The notes: generated from the letters alone by a model not told the origin. A stretch of 64,000 nucleotides of DNA from Atopomonas hussainii (GCF_900109735.1 NZ_FOAS01000006.1:157342-221341), one strand, 5' to 3'; counted from the stretch's first letter, positions 16,610-26,805 are shown. Made by a program: numbers and translations.

Positions 16610-17980
16610 TTAACCGTTACCGGGCTGCTGGCCCGGCGCAGCAAACAACGGCCCCAGCGGCGCCACGCTGTCGGCAAAGCCATGGCTGTTATTCAAGCCC
16701 TGGTGCAGGTACTGCTTCATCAGGCCTTGGCGGGCAATGGCTAAGTCGGTTTCCGGATCGCCGCCCGGCACATAAGCACCCACGCTGATCAAATCGCGGC
16801 TTTGCTGATAGCGCGACCACATTTGCTTGAAGCGCTGCGCCTGCTGCAAGTGCTCCGGGCTAACCACCAGCGGCATCACGCGGCTGATTGAGGCCTCGAT
16901 ATCAATCGCCGGGTAATGCCCCTCTTCTGCCAAACGCCGCGACAACACAAAGTGGCCATCCAAGATGGCGCGCGTGGCATCGGCAATCGGGTCTTGTTGG
17001 TCGTCCCCTTCAGACAGAACGGTATAAAACGCGGTAATCGAACCACCGCCCTCAGCACCGTTACCGGCACGCTCAACCAACTGGGGAATTTTCGCAAACA
17101 CCGACGGCGGATAACCCTTAGTGGCTGGTGGCTCGCCGATGGCCAAGGCAATTTCGCGCTGGGCTTGGGCATAACGGGTGAGTGAATCCATCAGCAACAA
17201 GACGTTTTTGCCCTGATCGCGAAAATATTCAGCGACTCGCGTGCAATACATGGCGGCACGTAAGCGCATCAACGGCGCATCATCCGCTGGTGACGCGACC
17301 ACCACGGCACGCGACAAACCGGCGGCACCTAAGGTGTGTTCGATGAACTCTTTAACCTCGCGACCACGCTCACCGATCAAGCCCACCACAATCACTTCGG
17401 CCTCGGTAAAGCGGGTCATCATGCCCAGCAGCACGCTTTTACCCACGCCGGAGCCAGCGAACAAACCAATCCGCTGCCCACGACCGACCGTCAATAAACC
17501 GTTAATGGCCCGAATGCCGACATCTAAAGGCTCATGAATCGGCTGGCGGGCCAAGGGGTTAATCAAGGGGGCATCAAGGCTTAGCCAGTCTTCGGCGGCA
17601 AACGGCGGCAGGCCGTCCAGCGGTCGGCCAATGCCATCCAGTACACGGCCCAGCATGCCTTTACCCATCGGCAGACGCCCGGCATCCGGCAAGGGCACCA
17701 CGCGCGCGCCCGGCGCAATGCCGGCCAGCGAGCCCACCGGCATCAGGTACAGTTTGTCGCCAGCAAAGCCCATGACTTCGGCTTCTACTTCTGTGCTGCC
17801 ACTGGCTTCTTCACTGATCACCCGGCAGCGGCTGCCAACGGAGGCGCGTAGGCCTTCAGCTTCTAGGGTTAAGCCGACCATACGAATCAGCCGCCCGGCC
17901 ACGGCTGGGCGCTCACTGAGCTTGGCCGCTTCGCTGTAGCCGCTTAAGCGTTTAGCGAAGCTAAGCCGCTCAATCTTCAT
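16610..17980 (-). CDS. fliI: Flagellum-specific export ATPase FliI
   Basis: 456 aa from ATG 17980. Hexameric F1-like ATPase of the flagellar type III export apparatus. N-terminal FliH-binding and beta-barrel part 1-90, Walker [13 protein letters not shown] at about 168-179, [10 protein letters not shown], Walker [14 protein letters not shown], and the T3SS-ATPase hallmark [16 protein letters not shown]. The start [18 protein letters not shown] matches the family; it overlaps the end of fliH by 11 bp, so the longer frame is rejected. Part of the fliE-F-G-H-I-J operon. Confidence 0.95.
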   Translation of the reverse strand: MKIERLSFAKRLSGYSEAAKLSERPAVAGRLIRMVGLTLEAEGLRASVGSRCRVISEEASGSTEVEAEVMGFAGDKLYLMPVGSLAGIAPGARVVPLPDAGRLPMGKGMLGRVLDGIGRPLDGLPPFAAEDWLSLDAPLINPLARQPIHEPLDVGIRAINGLLTVGRGQRIGLFAGSGVGKSVLLGMMTRFTEAEVIVVGLIGERGREVKEFIEHTLGAAGLSRAVVVASPADDAPLMRLRAAMYCTRVAEYFRDQGKNVLLLMDSLTRYAQAQREIALAIGEPPATKGYPPSVFAKIPQLVERAGNGAEGGGSITAFYTVLSEGDDQQDPIADATRAILDGHFVLSRRLAEEGHYPAIDIEASISRVMPLVVSPEHLQQAQRFKQMWSRYQQSRDLISVGAYVPGGDPETDLAIARQGLMKQYLHQGLNNSHGFADSVAPLGPLFAAPGQQPGNG

Positions 17981-19166
17981 CGTTATCGTCTGCCGGCTGG
18001 TTTTCAGTAGCCGCGCCTTGCTCGCGCAGCGCTTGCGCGAGGCCATCGGCCTGCTCGTTACGTTCTTCGCCGTCAGCCAGTTGTTGTGCTTCTGCTGTTT
18101 GTTCTGTTGCGTCTATTTCTTCTGCCTCGCCCTGCGGTGCTGCTGCGCCAGCCTCCAGCGCCGCACCCGGCGTTGGCTCGTCTAGCGCCGATTCAGGCAA
18201 GCTTTCTTCAGCTGCGACCTGCTCTGCCGCTGCACTTGTCGACTCAGCTGGCGGCGCGTCTAAGACTGCTTCCTCTGCCAATTCTTCCGTGGCCTCAGGC
18301 GCATTGGGCGCCGCTTGCGCGGTTTGCTCAGCCGCTGGTGCCGGTACCGGCGCCGGCGGCAAATCATCCAGATCAATCTGCACATCGGGCTCGGCAGGGT
18401 GCGCTTGTTGCGCCTGCGCTTGTTGGTCGAGCTGCAGCATGATCTGCTCAAGACGACGATCGACACTGGCGTCAATCAAGCTATGCCCGGCTTCAATGCG
18501 GCAGCCGCCGGGTAGCAAGGTGTCGTCTTCGAGCAGTTTCCATTGCTCGTCATGCCGTGCGCGCAGGGCCTTGATGGTGTCCATGTCCTGCGGATTCAGG
18601 TAGATACGCACATGCTCCGCGCCCATCGGCAGCGCTTTGAGCGCCTCACGTAGTACATGCGCGATCTGGCTAGAGTCGGTTGTCAGCTCGCGACGAATCA
18701 CCGCCTCGCTGACCTGTTTTACCGTACTCAGTAGCGCCTGCTCGATAGCCTGATCTTGCTCGGCGATGGGCGCCAACAATTGCTGCATGAGCAACTCTAA
18801 ACGCTGCTCCATATCGGCTAATCGCTGCTGATACTCAGCCTCGGCTTTGGCTTGCCCGGCGGCATAGCCGTCTACCTCGCCGGCGTTGTAGCCTTCTTGA
18901 TAAGCCTCTTGGGAGATTTCTTCGAGCTGTTCTAAGGTCAGCGGCTGCGGCGCTTCGTCAAGCTCTTCGCTGTGGCTGTGCACAGCCTCATCGGCAGATT
19001 CACTGGCGCTGCTGCTTTTCTCAGCGCCGGCCTCTGCGCTTTGCGCGGCCTCTTCGTGATCGACCTCCACCACATGGCCTGGGGCGTCATCAAAGCTGGG
19101 CAGGCTCCACAACCCGAAGCTGCCGACATCCTCCCCACGCAACAGCTCTGATGCTTGCTTGGCCAT
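17970..19166 (-). CDS. fliH: Flagellar assembly protein FliH with long acidic C-terminal tail
   Basis: 398 aa. Dimeric stator that holds FliI to the C-ring. The N-terminal part contains the FliI-docking region ([12 protein letters not shown]), then a GxxxG repeat helix ([16 protein letters not shown], about 91-106) and the conserved C-terminal domain ending [12 protein letters not shown] at about 246. Odd: after that come about 150 more residues, rich in Ala, Glu, Pro and Gln and ending DNDED, with no predicted fold. FliH in related bacteria is usually about 230-270 aa, so this tail is an unusual extension. The frame is clean and fliI overlaps its end, so it is genuinely translated. Confidence 0.92.
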   Translation of the reverse strand: MAKQASELLRGEDVGSFGLWSLPSFDDAPGHVVEVDHEEAAQSAEAGAEKSSSASESADEAVHSHSEELDEAPQPLTLEQLEEISQEAYQEGYNAGEVDGYAAGQAKAEAEYQQRLADMEQRLELLMQQLLAPIAEQDQAIEQALLSTVKQVSEAVIRRELTTDSSQIAHVLREALKALPMGAEHVRIYLNPQDMDTIKALRARHDEQWKLLEDDTLLPGGCRIEAGHSLIDASVDRRLEQIMLQLDQQAQAQQAHPAEPDVQIDLDDLPPAPVPAPAAEQTAQAAPNAPEATEELAEEAVLDAPPAESTSAAAEQVAAEESLPESALDEPTPGAALEAGAAAPQGEAEEIDATEQTAEAQQLADGEERNEQADGLAQALREQGAATENQPADDNDED

Positions 19167-19169
19167 GGT

Positions 19170-20192
19170 TTAGATCATCTCCTCGCCACCCTTGCCGCCC
19201 AGAACAATTTCGCCCGATTCGGCCATACGGCGGGCAATGGTGAGGATTTCCTTCTGCGCGCCTTCCACTTCGCTGACCTTGACCGGGCCTTTGGCCTCGA
19301 GGTCGTCACGCAACAGCTCGGCAGCACGCTTGGACATGTTCTTGAAGATTTTCTCTTTGATCGCATCGTCGGCACCTTTCAGCGCCAGCACGAGGATATC
19401 CGACGACACTTCGCGCATCAGCGCCTGAATACCGCGGTCGTCGACATCGGCCAAGTTGTCGAAGACGAACATCAGGTCTTCGATCTGCCCAGAGAGGTCT
19501 TCGTCCACTTCGCGGATCGAGTCCATCAGCGGGCCTTCGACCGAACTGTCGAGGAAGTTCATGATGTCGGCCGCACGCTTCACGCCGCCCATATTGGTGC
19601 GCGTGGAGTTGGCGTTGCCGGAGAATTGCTTCTCCAGAATCAAGTTCAGCTCTTTCAGCGCCGCCGGCTGCACGGTGGTCAAAGCTGCTACCCGCAGGAC
19701 GATATCCAAGCGCACTTTAGGGTCGAACTGGCCGAGAATTTCCGCCGCTTGGTCGGGGTCGAGGTAGGCCACCACAATGGCTTGAATTTGCGGATGCTCG
19801 TAGCGAATCACATCGGCCACGGCCCGCGGCTCCATCCACTTCAGGCTGTCGAGGCCGGTGGTTGAGCCGCCCAGCAGAATCCGGTCGATTAGGTTATTGG
19901 CTTTATCCTCGCCCAAGGCTTGAGTAAGCATGTTGCGGATATAGCCATCGGCGCCGATGCCCAAGCTGGTTTGCCCGCCGACCACGTCGACGAACTCGGC
20001 CATCACCTCTTCCACTTGCTCTTTGTGGATATTGGTCATGTGCGACATGGCCACGCCGACCTTCTGCACTTCTTTGGGCCCCATATGCCGCAGCACTTGC
20101 GCGGCATCGGTTTCGCCTAACGACAGCAGCAAAATGGCGGCCTTTTCGACGCGCGATAATTTGGCGGTTGGGCGGGCGACGTCTTCACTCAT
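19170..20192 (-). CDS. fliG: Flagellar motor switch protein FliG
   Basis: 340 aa, full length. C-ring protein linking FliF to FliM and contacting the stator. Seen: N-terminal FliF-binding domain, middle domain with the EHPQ motif (132-135, RYEHPQIQAIV), the GGxxR-like linker, and the C-terminal torque helix with charged residues (DDRGIQALMREVSSDILVLALKGADDAIKEKIFKNMSKRAAELLRDDLE). Overlaps fliF by 8 bp, consistent with coupled synthesis. Confidence 0.96.
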   Translation of the reverse strand: MSEDVARPTAKLSRVEKAAILLLSLGETDAAQVLRHMGPKEVQKVGVAMSHMTNIHKEQVEEVMAEFVDVVGGQTSLGIGADGYIRNMLTQALGEDKANNLIDRILLGGSTTGLDSLKWMEPRAVADVIRYEHPQIQAIVVAYLDPDQAAEILGQFDPKVRLDIVLRVAALTTVQPAALKELNLILEKQFSGNANSTRTNMGGVKRAADIMNFLDSSVEGPLMDSIREVDEDLSGQIEDLMFVFDNLADVDDRGIQALMREVSSDILVLALKGADDAIKEKIFKNMSKRAAELLRDDLEAKGPVKVSEVEGAQKEILTIARRMAESGEIVLGGKGGEEMI

Positions 20193-21939
20193 CGGCGTTA
20201 ATCCACTCTTTCACGACCTGTGCCACACGGCCTGGATCTTCAGCCACCAAGCCTTTGATGGCATTTAACTGGGCGTCATAGCCCTCACTAGGACTGGGCA
20301 GCATGATGGCGTCGCGGCCACCGATACTCACGCGATCATCGGCGAGGTCACCGGACAGCCCGGCCATATCGCCCAAGTCGATGTCGTCACCACGACCACT
20401 GCCACCCTCACCGTGGCCTTTGCCACCGTGAATGATGTTGTGGAACACCGGCCGCAGTACGGCATACACCAAGACCAGAATCAGGATAATGCCCAGCAGT
20501 TGTTTGATGATGTCCCAGAACCACGGTTGCTGCCAGAAGGGAAACAGGCCTTCTTCTTCCAGCTCGGGCGTGGCGAATGGAGTGTTCACCACGCTGACGC
20601 TATCGCCACGGCTGGCGTTGAAACCTACGGCGTCTTGCACAAGGCGGGTAAAGCGCGCCAAGTCTTCGGTTTTCCACGGCGTGCGGGTCACTTCGCCGCT
20701 TTCCGGGTTGACGATGACTTTGTCATCCACCACCACGGCCACCGACAAGCGAGTCAGGCGACCTTGCTGCTGTTTGGTGTAGCTAATCGAGCGATCCAAC
20801 TCATAGTTGCGCGTAGCTTGCGCGCGGGTGTCGCTCGGCGGTGGCAATTGCACCGGCTGGCCAGTGACCGGATCAATCGGCGCTTGGGCGACCGCTTGCT
20901 GGGCTCCTTCGGCGGTTTCTGGTGCTTGCGCCGCACCCGGTGGTTGGTTCGACAAGGCTCCCGGAATGCCTTGCACCGGGTCGCTGCTTTTGCGTTTTTC
21001 TTGCAGGGTTTGCTCGCTGCGCAGCGCCGGCTGATCGGGGTTGTACATCTCCGAGGTGGATTCGACGCTATTAAAGTCGACATCCGCCGAAACCTCGGCC
21101 TTAAAACGGCCGTCGCCAAGCACGGGGCCTAAGATGCTTTGCACCCGCTGGGTGAGCATGCTCTCAACCCTACGCTCGTAATCATATTGACGCGAGGCGA
21201 CCGTCAAGCCGGCGAGGCTTTCCTGATCTGAGAGCAGATTGCCTTTTTGGTCGACCACCGACACATGGGCTTTTTCCAGCTCCGGCACGCTGTTGGCGAC
21301 CAGATTGATGATGGCGCTGACCTGCCCTGCCTCAAGGCTGCGACCGGGATACAGATCAACCAGCACCGAGGCGCTGGGTTTGCGGTTATCACGCACGAAG
21401 ACGGAGCTTTTCGGAATCGCCAAATGCACCCGTGCGCTCTTCACGCCGGTTAAACCGCCGATGGTACGCGCGAGCTCGCCTTCTAGGCTGCGGCGCATGC
21501 GCTGGCCTTCCATAAACTGGCTGGTGCCCAGCGGCTGGTCGCGGTCCATGGCCTCATAGCCGACTAAACCGTCCTGCGGTTTTACCCCGGCTTGGGCGAG
21601 TTTCATTTGCGCGCGCGAGTAGTCGGTGGATTTGACCATCACCACGCCGGTATCGGGGTTCATGCGAAAACCAATATCCGCAGCGGTCAGCACCTCAAGC
21701 AATTCGGCGCTATCGACACCGGCCAGACTGCCCGACAGCGGGCGGTAATCCGGCTGCTGCGACCACAACACCACGGCAAAGCCCACCGCTACGCTAGCCG
21801 CCAAGCCAACCATCAGGCCGAGCTGACGCAGCAGACTCATCTCCGAGAGGTTTTCTAAGAAGCGCAAACCAAACAGCGGCTTGCTTTCTAGCGGGCCAGC
21901 AGCGCTGGCGACCGGGGCGTTTTCAGTTGCGGCAGCCAT
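20185..21939 (-). CDS. fliF: Flagellar MS-ring protein FliF
   Basis: 584 aa. Inner-membrane ring around which the basal body is built. Membrane segment 1 at about 38-58 and segment 2 at about 478-498 (IIKQLLGIILILVLVYAVLRPVF) flank the large periplasmic part containing the YscJ-type ring-building domains (AELLEVLTAADIGFRMNPDTGVVMV, KSARVHLAIPKSSVFVRDNRKPSASV). The cytoplasmic tail (about 500-584) carries the FliG-binding C terminus. GGAG ribosome site; starts 17 bp after fliE ends. Confidence 0.96.
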   Translation of the reverse strand: MAAATENAPVASAAGPLESKPLFGLRFLENLSEMSLLRQLGLMVGLAASVAVGFAVVLWSQQPDYRPLSGSLAGVDSAELLEVLTAADIGFRMNPDTGVVMVKSTDYSRAQMKLAQAGVKPQDGLVGYEAMDRDQPLGTSQFMEGQRMRRSLEGELARTIGGLTGVKSARVHLAIPKSSVFVRDNRKPSASVLVDLYPGRSLEAGQVSAIINLVANSVPELEKAHVSVVDQKGNLLSDQESLAGLTVASRQYDYERRVESMLTQRVQSILGPVLGDGRFKAEVSADVDFNSVESTSEMYNPDQPALRSEQTLQEKRKSSDPVQGIPGALSNQPPGAAQAPETAEGAQQAVAQAPIDPVTGQPVQLPPPSDTRAQATRNYELDRSISYTKQQQGRLTRLSVAVVVDDKVIVNPESGEVTRTPWKTEDLARFTRLVQDAVGFNASRGDSVSVVNTPFATPELEEEGLFPFWQQPWFWDIIKQLLGIILILVLVYAVLRPVFHNIIHGGKGHGEGGSGRGDDIDLGDMAGLSGDLADDRVSIGGRDAIMLPSPSEGYDAQLNAIKGLVAEDPGRVAQVVKEWINADE

Positions 21940-21955
21940 CAGGCATTACTCCGGA

Positions 21956-22291
21956 TCAAATCGGCATCTTCATGATGTCTTCGTAGGCGGCAACCAGCTT
22001 GTTGCGCACCTGCGTCATGGCCTGAAACGACACACTGGCCTTTTGCGACGCCACCATCACGTCGGTCAGATCAACGCTTTTATCACCCATCTCAAACGCG
22101 GTAGCCATTTGGCTGGCGGCTTGCTGGGTTTCGTTAACCTTGTTGACGGCTTGGCTGAGCATGTCTGAAAAGCTCGGCGCTGGTGCCTGACCTTCGGCCA
22201 CTTCGGGCTTAGCCTGTGGCTTGGCCATGGCCTCCATTTGCATGGCGCGCATTTCCAGCATCAGTCTGTTGAACTGTACACCCTGGCTCAT
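21956..22291 (-). CDS. fliE: Flagellar hook-basal body protein FliE
   Basis: 111 aa from ATG 22291, with GGAGGA six bases away. Connects the MS ring to the rod. The conserved C-terminal region [67 protein letters not shown] is complete. First gene of the fliEFGHIJ operon under a sigma-54 promoter. In other Pseudomonas fleR directly precedes fliE; here about 6 kb of other genes separates them. Confidence 0.95.
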   Translation of the reverse strand: MSQGVQFNRLMLEMRAMQMEAMAKPQAKPEVAEGQAPAPSFSDMLSQAVNKVNETQQAASQMATAFEMGDKSVDLTDVMVASQKASVSFQAMTQVRNKLVAAYEDIMKMPI

Positions 22292-22346
22292 GCTTGATCC
22301 TCCGACCACGTTTTTTTGACGCGTGTGGTTTGCTTAGCAGGTATTT

Positions 22347-22363
22347 AGCAAGCACGGTGCCAA
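22347..22363 (-). promoter_or_regulatory. Sigma-54 promoter of fliEFGHIJ
   Basis: Minus strand TTGGCACCGTGCTTGCT, a near-perfect -24/-12 element (GG-N10-GC), 56-72 bp before fliE. No GCGGCAAG cluster upstream, in contrast to the flgB, flgF and fliK promoters; this fits a FleQ-driven (class II) promoter. Confidence 0.88.
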
Positions 22364-22456
22364 CATGCCGCGAGCACGTTAGCCACTGCATCTGAGCCAT
22401 TGCGCCTAAAAACCCGCTGTCAGAAAGCCGCCAGCAAAACGCTGCACGCCAAAAGC

Positions 22457-22494
22457 ACAAAACCCGCCACTCGGTGAGAGTCAGCGGGTTTTGT
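22457..22494 (-). terminator. Terminator after yebC
   Basis: ACAAAACCCGC pairs perfectly with GCGGGTTTTGT, with a further inner ACTC/GAGT pairing. It closes the aspS-yebC unit before the fliE promoter. Confidence 0.8.
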
Positions 22495-22522
22495 AGACGT
22501 GCGGGGTAAACCGCTGGCCGAG

Positions 22523-23275
22523 TTAGTCGTCCAGCTGCGCCATGATCTCGTCGGGGATCTCGGCGTTGTGGTAGACGTTCTGCACGTCGTCCAAGTCTTC
22601 CAGCATGTCGATCAGCTTGAGGACTTTCTGCGCGGTCTCTAGATCAGTTACTGGCGCGCTGATGTTCGGCACCATCGCCACTTCCGATTCTTCACCTTTA
22701 AAGCCGGCTTCAGTCAGCGCTTCATTCACGCTTAAGAAGTCAGCAAAGCTGGTGGACACCAAAGCCGAGCCGTCGTCACCCATCTCGATGTCTTCAGCGC
22801 CGGCTTCCAGCGCCGCTTCCATCAGGGCTTCTTCGTTCACGCCGGCGGCAAAGCTGATCTGCCCTTTGCGCTCGAACATATAGGCCACTGAGCCGTCGGT
22901 GCCCAAATTGCCGCCACACTTACTAAAGGCATGGCGCACTTCGGCAGCGGTGCGGTTGCGGTTGTCGGTCATCGCTTCGATGATCAGCGCCACGCCGCTC
23001 GGTGCGTAGCCTTCGTAACTCAGCTCGACCATGTTGTCGGCTTCGTTATTACCCGCGCCACGCGCAATGGCGCGGTCGATGGTGTCGCGCGGCATGTTGG
23101 CGGTCAGCGCTTTATCCACCGCCAAACGCAAACGCGGGTTATCGCCCGGGTTTGGCCCGCCGTGTTTGGCAGATACGGTCAGTTCGCGGATCAGTTTGGT
23201 AAAAATCTTGCCCCGCTTGGCATCTTGGCGGCCTTTGCGGTGCTTGATGTTGGCCCATTTAGAATGTCCGGCCAT
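22523..23275 (-). CDS. yebC: YebC/PmpR-family protein
   Basis: 250 aa from ATG 23275 (GGAG ribosome site). Opens with the invariant [31 protein letters not shown] and ends with [37 protein letters not shown]. YebC proteins have been described both as transcription regulators (PmpR in P. aeruginosa) and, more recently, as translation factors easing ribosome stalls at proline-rich stretches. Normally it follows aspS and precedes ruvC; here aspS precedes it but ruvC is missing and fliE comes next. Confidence 0.93.
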   Translation of the reverse strand: MAGHSKWANIKHRKGRQDAKRGKIFTKLIRELTVSAKHGGPNPGDNPRLRLAVDKALTANMPRDTIDRAIARGAGNNEADNMVELSYEGYAPSGVALIIEAMTDNRNRTAAEVRHAFSKCGGNLGTDGSVAYMFERKGQISFAAGVNEEALMEAALEAGAEDIEMGDDGSALVSTSFADFLSVNEALTEAGFKGEESEVAMVPNISAPVTDLETAQKVLKLIDMLEDLDDVQNVYHNAEIPDEIMAQLDD

Positions 23276-23322
23276 AACGCACTCCGTTTTTCTTAACAAA
23301 CCTCAGCACATTGAGCACCGAG

Positions 23323-23447
23323 GTGAGAACCGTTGCGAGCGCCACTCAGGCAAGACGGCAGGTAATGAGCAAGCGCAGTTTGCAAATGCAAATGAGCATT
23401 GCGAATCGCCTGCCAACACAGCCTGAGCAAGCGCAGCAGGTTATCAC
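23323..23447. repeat. Palindromic ~125-bp intergenic element, copy 1
   Basis: Long imperfect inverted repeat from GTGAGAACC to GGTTATCAC, with inner arms CTCAGGC...GGCAGG repeated in inverse orientation, filling most of the gap between aspS and yebC and overlapping the aspS stop codon. It shares end blocks and the central blocks AGCGCAGTTT and AAATGAGCATT, in the same order and spacing, with the element at 61832-61955. Read as a MITE-like dispersed element. Confidence 0.7.
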
Positions 23448-25219
23448 TCAGCCTTGGGCTGTTCGCGCAGCTTAATGTGCAACTCACGCAGCGCCTTGTT
23501 ATCTACCAACCCCGGCGCCTGAGTCATCACACAGGCAGCGCTCTGAGTTTTCGGGAAGGCAATCACTTCACGAATCGAGCTAGCGCCAGTCATCAGCATC
23601 ACCAAGCGATCCAGACCAAAGGCCAAACCACCGTGCGGCGGTGCACCGAACTTCAGCGCATCGAGCAGGAAGCCGAACTTCTCTTGTTGCTCGTCTTCGC
23701 TGATGCCCAGCACGTCGAACACGGCTTGCTGCATCTTCTTGTCGTGGATACGAATGGAACCACCGCCCAGCTCAGTGCCGTTGAGCACCATGTCATAAGC
23801 GCGCGACAGAGCGCCGGCCGGATTAGCCTTGAGCTCTTCAGGGCTGCAGTTTGGCGAAGTAAACGGGTGGTGCATGGCGGTCAGACTGCCGTCGTCGTTT
23901 TCCTCGAACATGGGGAAGTCCACCACCCACAGCGGCGCCCACTCACAGGTGAACAACTTAAGATCGTGGCCAAGCTTGATGCGCAGGGCACCCAGCGCCT
24001 CGGAGACGATCTTGGCCTTGTCAGCACCGAAGAACACGATGTCGCCATCCACGGCACCCACGCGATCAAGGATCACATTGATGTTGTCCAGCGGGATGTT
24101 CTTGACGATCGGCGACTGCAAGCCATCGACCCCAGCGGCACGCTCGTTGACCTTGATATAGGCCAAGCCTTTAGCACCGTAGTTGCCGACAAACTTAGTG
24201 TAATCATCGATCTGCTTACGCGGCATGCTCGCCCCGCCCGGTACGCGCAGCGCAGTCACGCGGCACTTGGGATCGTTGGCCGGACCAGCAAATACCTTGA
24301 ATTCAACCTCTTTGAGCTGATCTTCGACATCGACCAGCTCCAGCGGGATACGCAGGTCCGGCTTGTCCGAACCGAAACGACGCATGGCCTCAGCCAGGGT
24401 CATGTGCGGCAACTCGCCGAACTCGACGTCCAACACTTCCTTAAACAGGTTGCGGATCATGGTCTCGGTCAGACCCATGATGTCTTTTTCATCGAGGAAG
24501 CTGGTTTCGATGTCGATCTGGGTGAATTCCGGCTGACGGTCTGCACGCAGGTCTTCATCGCGGAAGCACTTGGCGATCTGGTAGTAACGGTCAAAGCCCG
24601 ACACCATCAGCAGCTGCTTGAACAACTGCGGCGACTGCGGCAGGGCAAAGAAGCTGCCGGCGTGAGTGCGGCTCGGCACTAAGTAGTCACGTGCGCCTTC
24701 CGGGGTAGCGCGGGTCAGGATCGGGGTTTCGACGTCGAGGAAGCCGTTGTCATCTAAGTAACGACGGATGCTCGAGGTGATGCGCGAACGCAGCTTGAGC
24801 TTGGCGGCCATTTCCGGACGGCGCAGGTCGATAAAGCGGTAGCGCAGGCGGGTTTCTTCACCCACGTCGCTGTACTCATCCAGCGGGAACGGCGGAGTTT
24901 CCGCTTGGTTCAGCACGGTCAGCTCGTAGCCCAGCACTTCGATGGCGCCAGACGCCATGTTGGCGTTGCGCGCGCCTTCTGGGCGCAGACGCACACGGCC
25001 TTTAACCTGCACCACGAACTCGCTGCGCACGCGGTCGGCCTTGGCAAAGGTGTCAGCGCGATCGGGGTCAAACACCACTTGGGCCAGACCTTCACGGTCA
25101 CGAATATCGAGGAAAATCACCCCACCGTGGTCACGGCGACGGTGTACCCAACCGCACAGGCTGATTTCCTGACCGTCGAGGCTTTCATTCAGTTGGCCGC
25201 AATAGTGGCTGCGCATCAT
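23444..25219 (-). CDS. aspS: Aspartyl-tRNA synthetase
   Basis: 591 aa, bacterial class II enzyme. N-terminal OB anticodon-binding domain (1-105), class II motif 1 ([42 protein letters not shown]), motif 2 [18 protein letters not shown] (about 215-232), the bacterial GAD insertion (about 290-420) and motif 3 [16 protein letters not shown] near 525. Start MMRSHYCG; either of two consecutive ATGs may serve. In many pseudomonads this enzyme also charges tRNA-Asn for amidation (known for the group; not readable here). Upstream zinc-ribbon gene is 46 bp away. Confidence 0.96.
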   Translation of the reverse strand: MMRSHYCGQLNESLDGQEISLCGWVHRRRDHGGVIFLDIRDREGLAQVVFDPDRADTFAKADRVRSEFVVQVKGRVRLRPEGARNANMASGAIEVLGYELTVLNQAETPPFPLDEYSDVGEETRLRYRFIDLRRPEMAAKLKLRSRITSSIRRYLDDNGFLDVETPILTRATPEGARDYLVPSRTHAGSFFALPQSPQLFKQLLMVSGFDRYYQIAKCFRDEDLRADRQPEFTQIDIETSFLDEKDIMGLTETMIRNLFKEVLDVEFGELPHMTLAEAMRRFGSDKPDLRIPLELVDVEDQLKEVEFKVFAGPANDPKCRVTALRVPGGASMPRKQIDDYTKFVGNYGAKGLAYIKVNERAAGVDGLQSPIVKNIPLDNINVILDRVGAVDGDIVFFGADKAKIVSEALGALRIKLGHDLKLFTCEWAPLWVVDFPMFEENDDGSLTAMHHPFTSPNCSPEELKANPAGALSRAYDMVLNGTELGGGSIRIHDKKMQQAVFDVLGISEDEQQEKFGFLLDALKFGAPPHGGLAFGLDRLVMLMTGASSIREVIAFPKTQSAACVMTQAPGLVDNKALRELHIKLREQPKAE

Positions 25220-25265
25220 CTTAATAATCTCTCGCGTGTGTTCCGAGGTTTAAACGTAAGGGCCT

Positions 25266-25535
25266 TCAGTCTTGCGCGGCGCAAGCGCCGGCGCCACAAC
25301 CACCGGCAGCGCAAGCCGAAGCGCTGTCGCTGGAGGCCAAATTCTTCTTATTGCCGGTTTTAAAATCAGTTTCGTACCAACCCTGCCCGCCTAAGCGAAA
25401 ACCCGGCAGCGACAGCAGCTTTTGCAACGCGGGCGCCGCGCAAGCTGGGCATTCGAGCAGCGGCTCAGTGCTGACCCTTTGCAGCTTTTCAAAACGATGC
25501 GCGCAGGCTTGGCACTGATATTCATAAATAGGCAT
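25266..25535 (-). CDS. FmdB-type zinc ribbon protein
   Basis: 89 aa from ATG 25535. N-terminal zinc ribbon MPIYEYQCQACAHRFEKLQRVSTEPLLECPACAAPALQKLLS with two CxxC pairs (residues 8-11 and 29-32), the FmdB/CxxC_CxxC_SSSS family, then a Ser/Ala/Gly/Cys-rich tail ending CAAGGCGAGACAAQD with three extra cysteines. Function is unknown in the family; it is frequently the gene before aspS in Pseudomonas, as here, which suggests co-expression. Confidence 0.88.
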   Translation of the reverse strand: MPIYEYQCQACAHRFEKLQRVSTEPLLECPACAAPALQKLLSLPGFRLGGQGWYETDFKTGNKKNLASSDSASACAAGGCGAGACAAQD

Positions 25536-25683
25536 ACAGCGCCCCAAGCGTGGCAGCCAGCTGCCGACAAAGCCGCGAATTATAGACTGATTCCAACGCC
25601 GCATGCAGCCATTGGGCGCACCGCAAATCGCCACGGGCTTTCTATACTGCAAGCAAGCCCTCAATCGCGCACCGAGTTTTGCC

Positions 25684-26805
25684 ATGCATGTCGCTCGCCC
25701 GGAAGACTTAGAAACCGATCTACTTGATGAGTTTCGCTACGAATGCGCAGAGCAATTCGCCCTCTGCGAAAAACTGCTGCTAGAGCTGGAACATCAACCC
25801 GGCAACACCGAGCTACTGCGGCAGTTATTCCGCGCCGTGCACACCGTCAAAGGCAGCTTGGATTACGTGGGCCTGCACACCCTGGTGCCGCTACCGCAAG
25901 CCATTGAGGAGTTACTCGAACCCCTGCGTAGCGGCGACATCGAATTCGACAGCATGCTTGGCGATGTCTTACTGGTGGGCCTCGACCGCCTGCGCAACAT
26001 GATTGCCCTAGGCCTTGCCGGGCAAGACATTGGCATCGGCGAAGCGGCATTTAAAACCCTCTGCCAACGCTTTATTGATTTAGCCCACGCCAAACAGGCT
26101 AACCCCGCCGAGCGTCGAGAAACCTTAGTCGCCCTCGACCCGCAAACCCAACTACCCAGCCAAGCGCAGGCACAAGCGCAAAGCCAGCAAAGCGCCAATC
26201 CGCTAGCCGATTACCAACTGCAAGACGACCCCGATCTAACCTTCTTTCTTGGCATGATTGAAAGCGCCGAAGCGCGCTCGCATTTCTGGGCGGGGCGTTG
26301 TCGACGGCAGCTGGCGCTTTGCCTAGCGATGAACGATATCGCCGGCCGCCCCATTCCCATGGAGCAACTCGCCGCAGCAGCGCTTCTGCATGACTTCGGC
26401 ATGGCTTTTCTGCCGCTGGAGCTGCTGCATAAAGATGGCAACTTCAGCAGCGAAGAACGCCGCATGATCCAATGTCACCCACGGCAAACCCATGAAATGC
26501 TCCGCCGCATGCCGCGCTGGCAAGAAGCCGCCGACATCATTCTTTGTCACCACGAACACGCCGATGGCAGTGGCTACCCCAAACATCTGCACGAAAATGA
26601 CATACCCGCTGGCGCGCAAATCATCGACATCGTCGACACCTTTGAAGCGCGCACGCACGAACGCGCCCATCAAACCCTCAGCAAAAGGCCGGTGATTCGG
26701 GCCATTTTAGAAATCAATAACCAAGCCGGCCGCCAGTTCAGCCAACATTGGGTAGAAATCTTCAACCAAACCCTGAAGAGTCGCCCGGAACTCGCTCGTG
26801 ATTAA
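25684..26805 (+). CDS. Hpt domain fused to HD-GYP phosphodiesterase-like domain
   Basis: 373 aa from ATG 25684. N-terminal Hpt domain (about 1-135) with His53 in FRAVHTVKGSLDYVGL, a Gln/Ala-rich linker (155-175), then an HD-GYP domain (about 185-370) with HD at 236-237 (LLHDFGM), CHPRQTHEML, HHE at 289-291 and HHEHADGSGYP, then IIDIVDTFEARTH. HD-GYP enzymes hydrolyse c-di-GMP; the metal ligands seem present, but the usual HDxGK lysine is Met and the RPYR-type motif is replaced by THERAH, so activity is uncertain. The Hpt part suggests input from a phosphorelay instead of a receiver domain. Divergent from the zinc-ribbon gene; GGDEF gene follows. Confidence 0.85.
   Translation: MHVARPEDLETDLLDEFRYECAEQFALCEKLLLELEHQPGNTELLRQLFRAVHTVKGSLDYVGLHTLVPLPQAIEELLEPLRSGDIEFDSMLGDVLLVGLDRLRNMIALGLAGQDIGIGEAAFKTLCQRFIDLAHAKQANPAERRETLVALDPQTQLPSQAQAQAQSQQSANPLADYQLQDDPDLTFFLGMIESAEARSHFWAGRCRRQLALCLAMNDIAGRPIPMEQLAAAALLHDFGMAFLPLELLHKDGNFSSEERRMIQCHPRQTHEMLRRMPRWQEAADIILCHHEHADGSGYPKHLHENDIPAGAQIIDIVDTFEARTHERAHQTLSKRPVIRAILEINNQAGRQFSQHWVEIFNQTLKSRPELARD

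Noticed and set aside
19155..21132. Long plus-strand open frames opposite fliG and fliF
   Set aside because: They lie exactly antisense to well-supported flagellar genes; high GC and codon bias keep the opposite strand open. No family similarity.
23399..24682. 427-codon open frame antisense to aspS
   Set aside because: Mirror of aspS codon usage; the aspS protein is full-length and conserved over the whole stretch.
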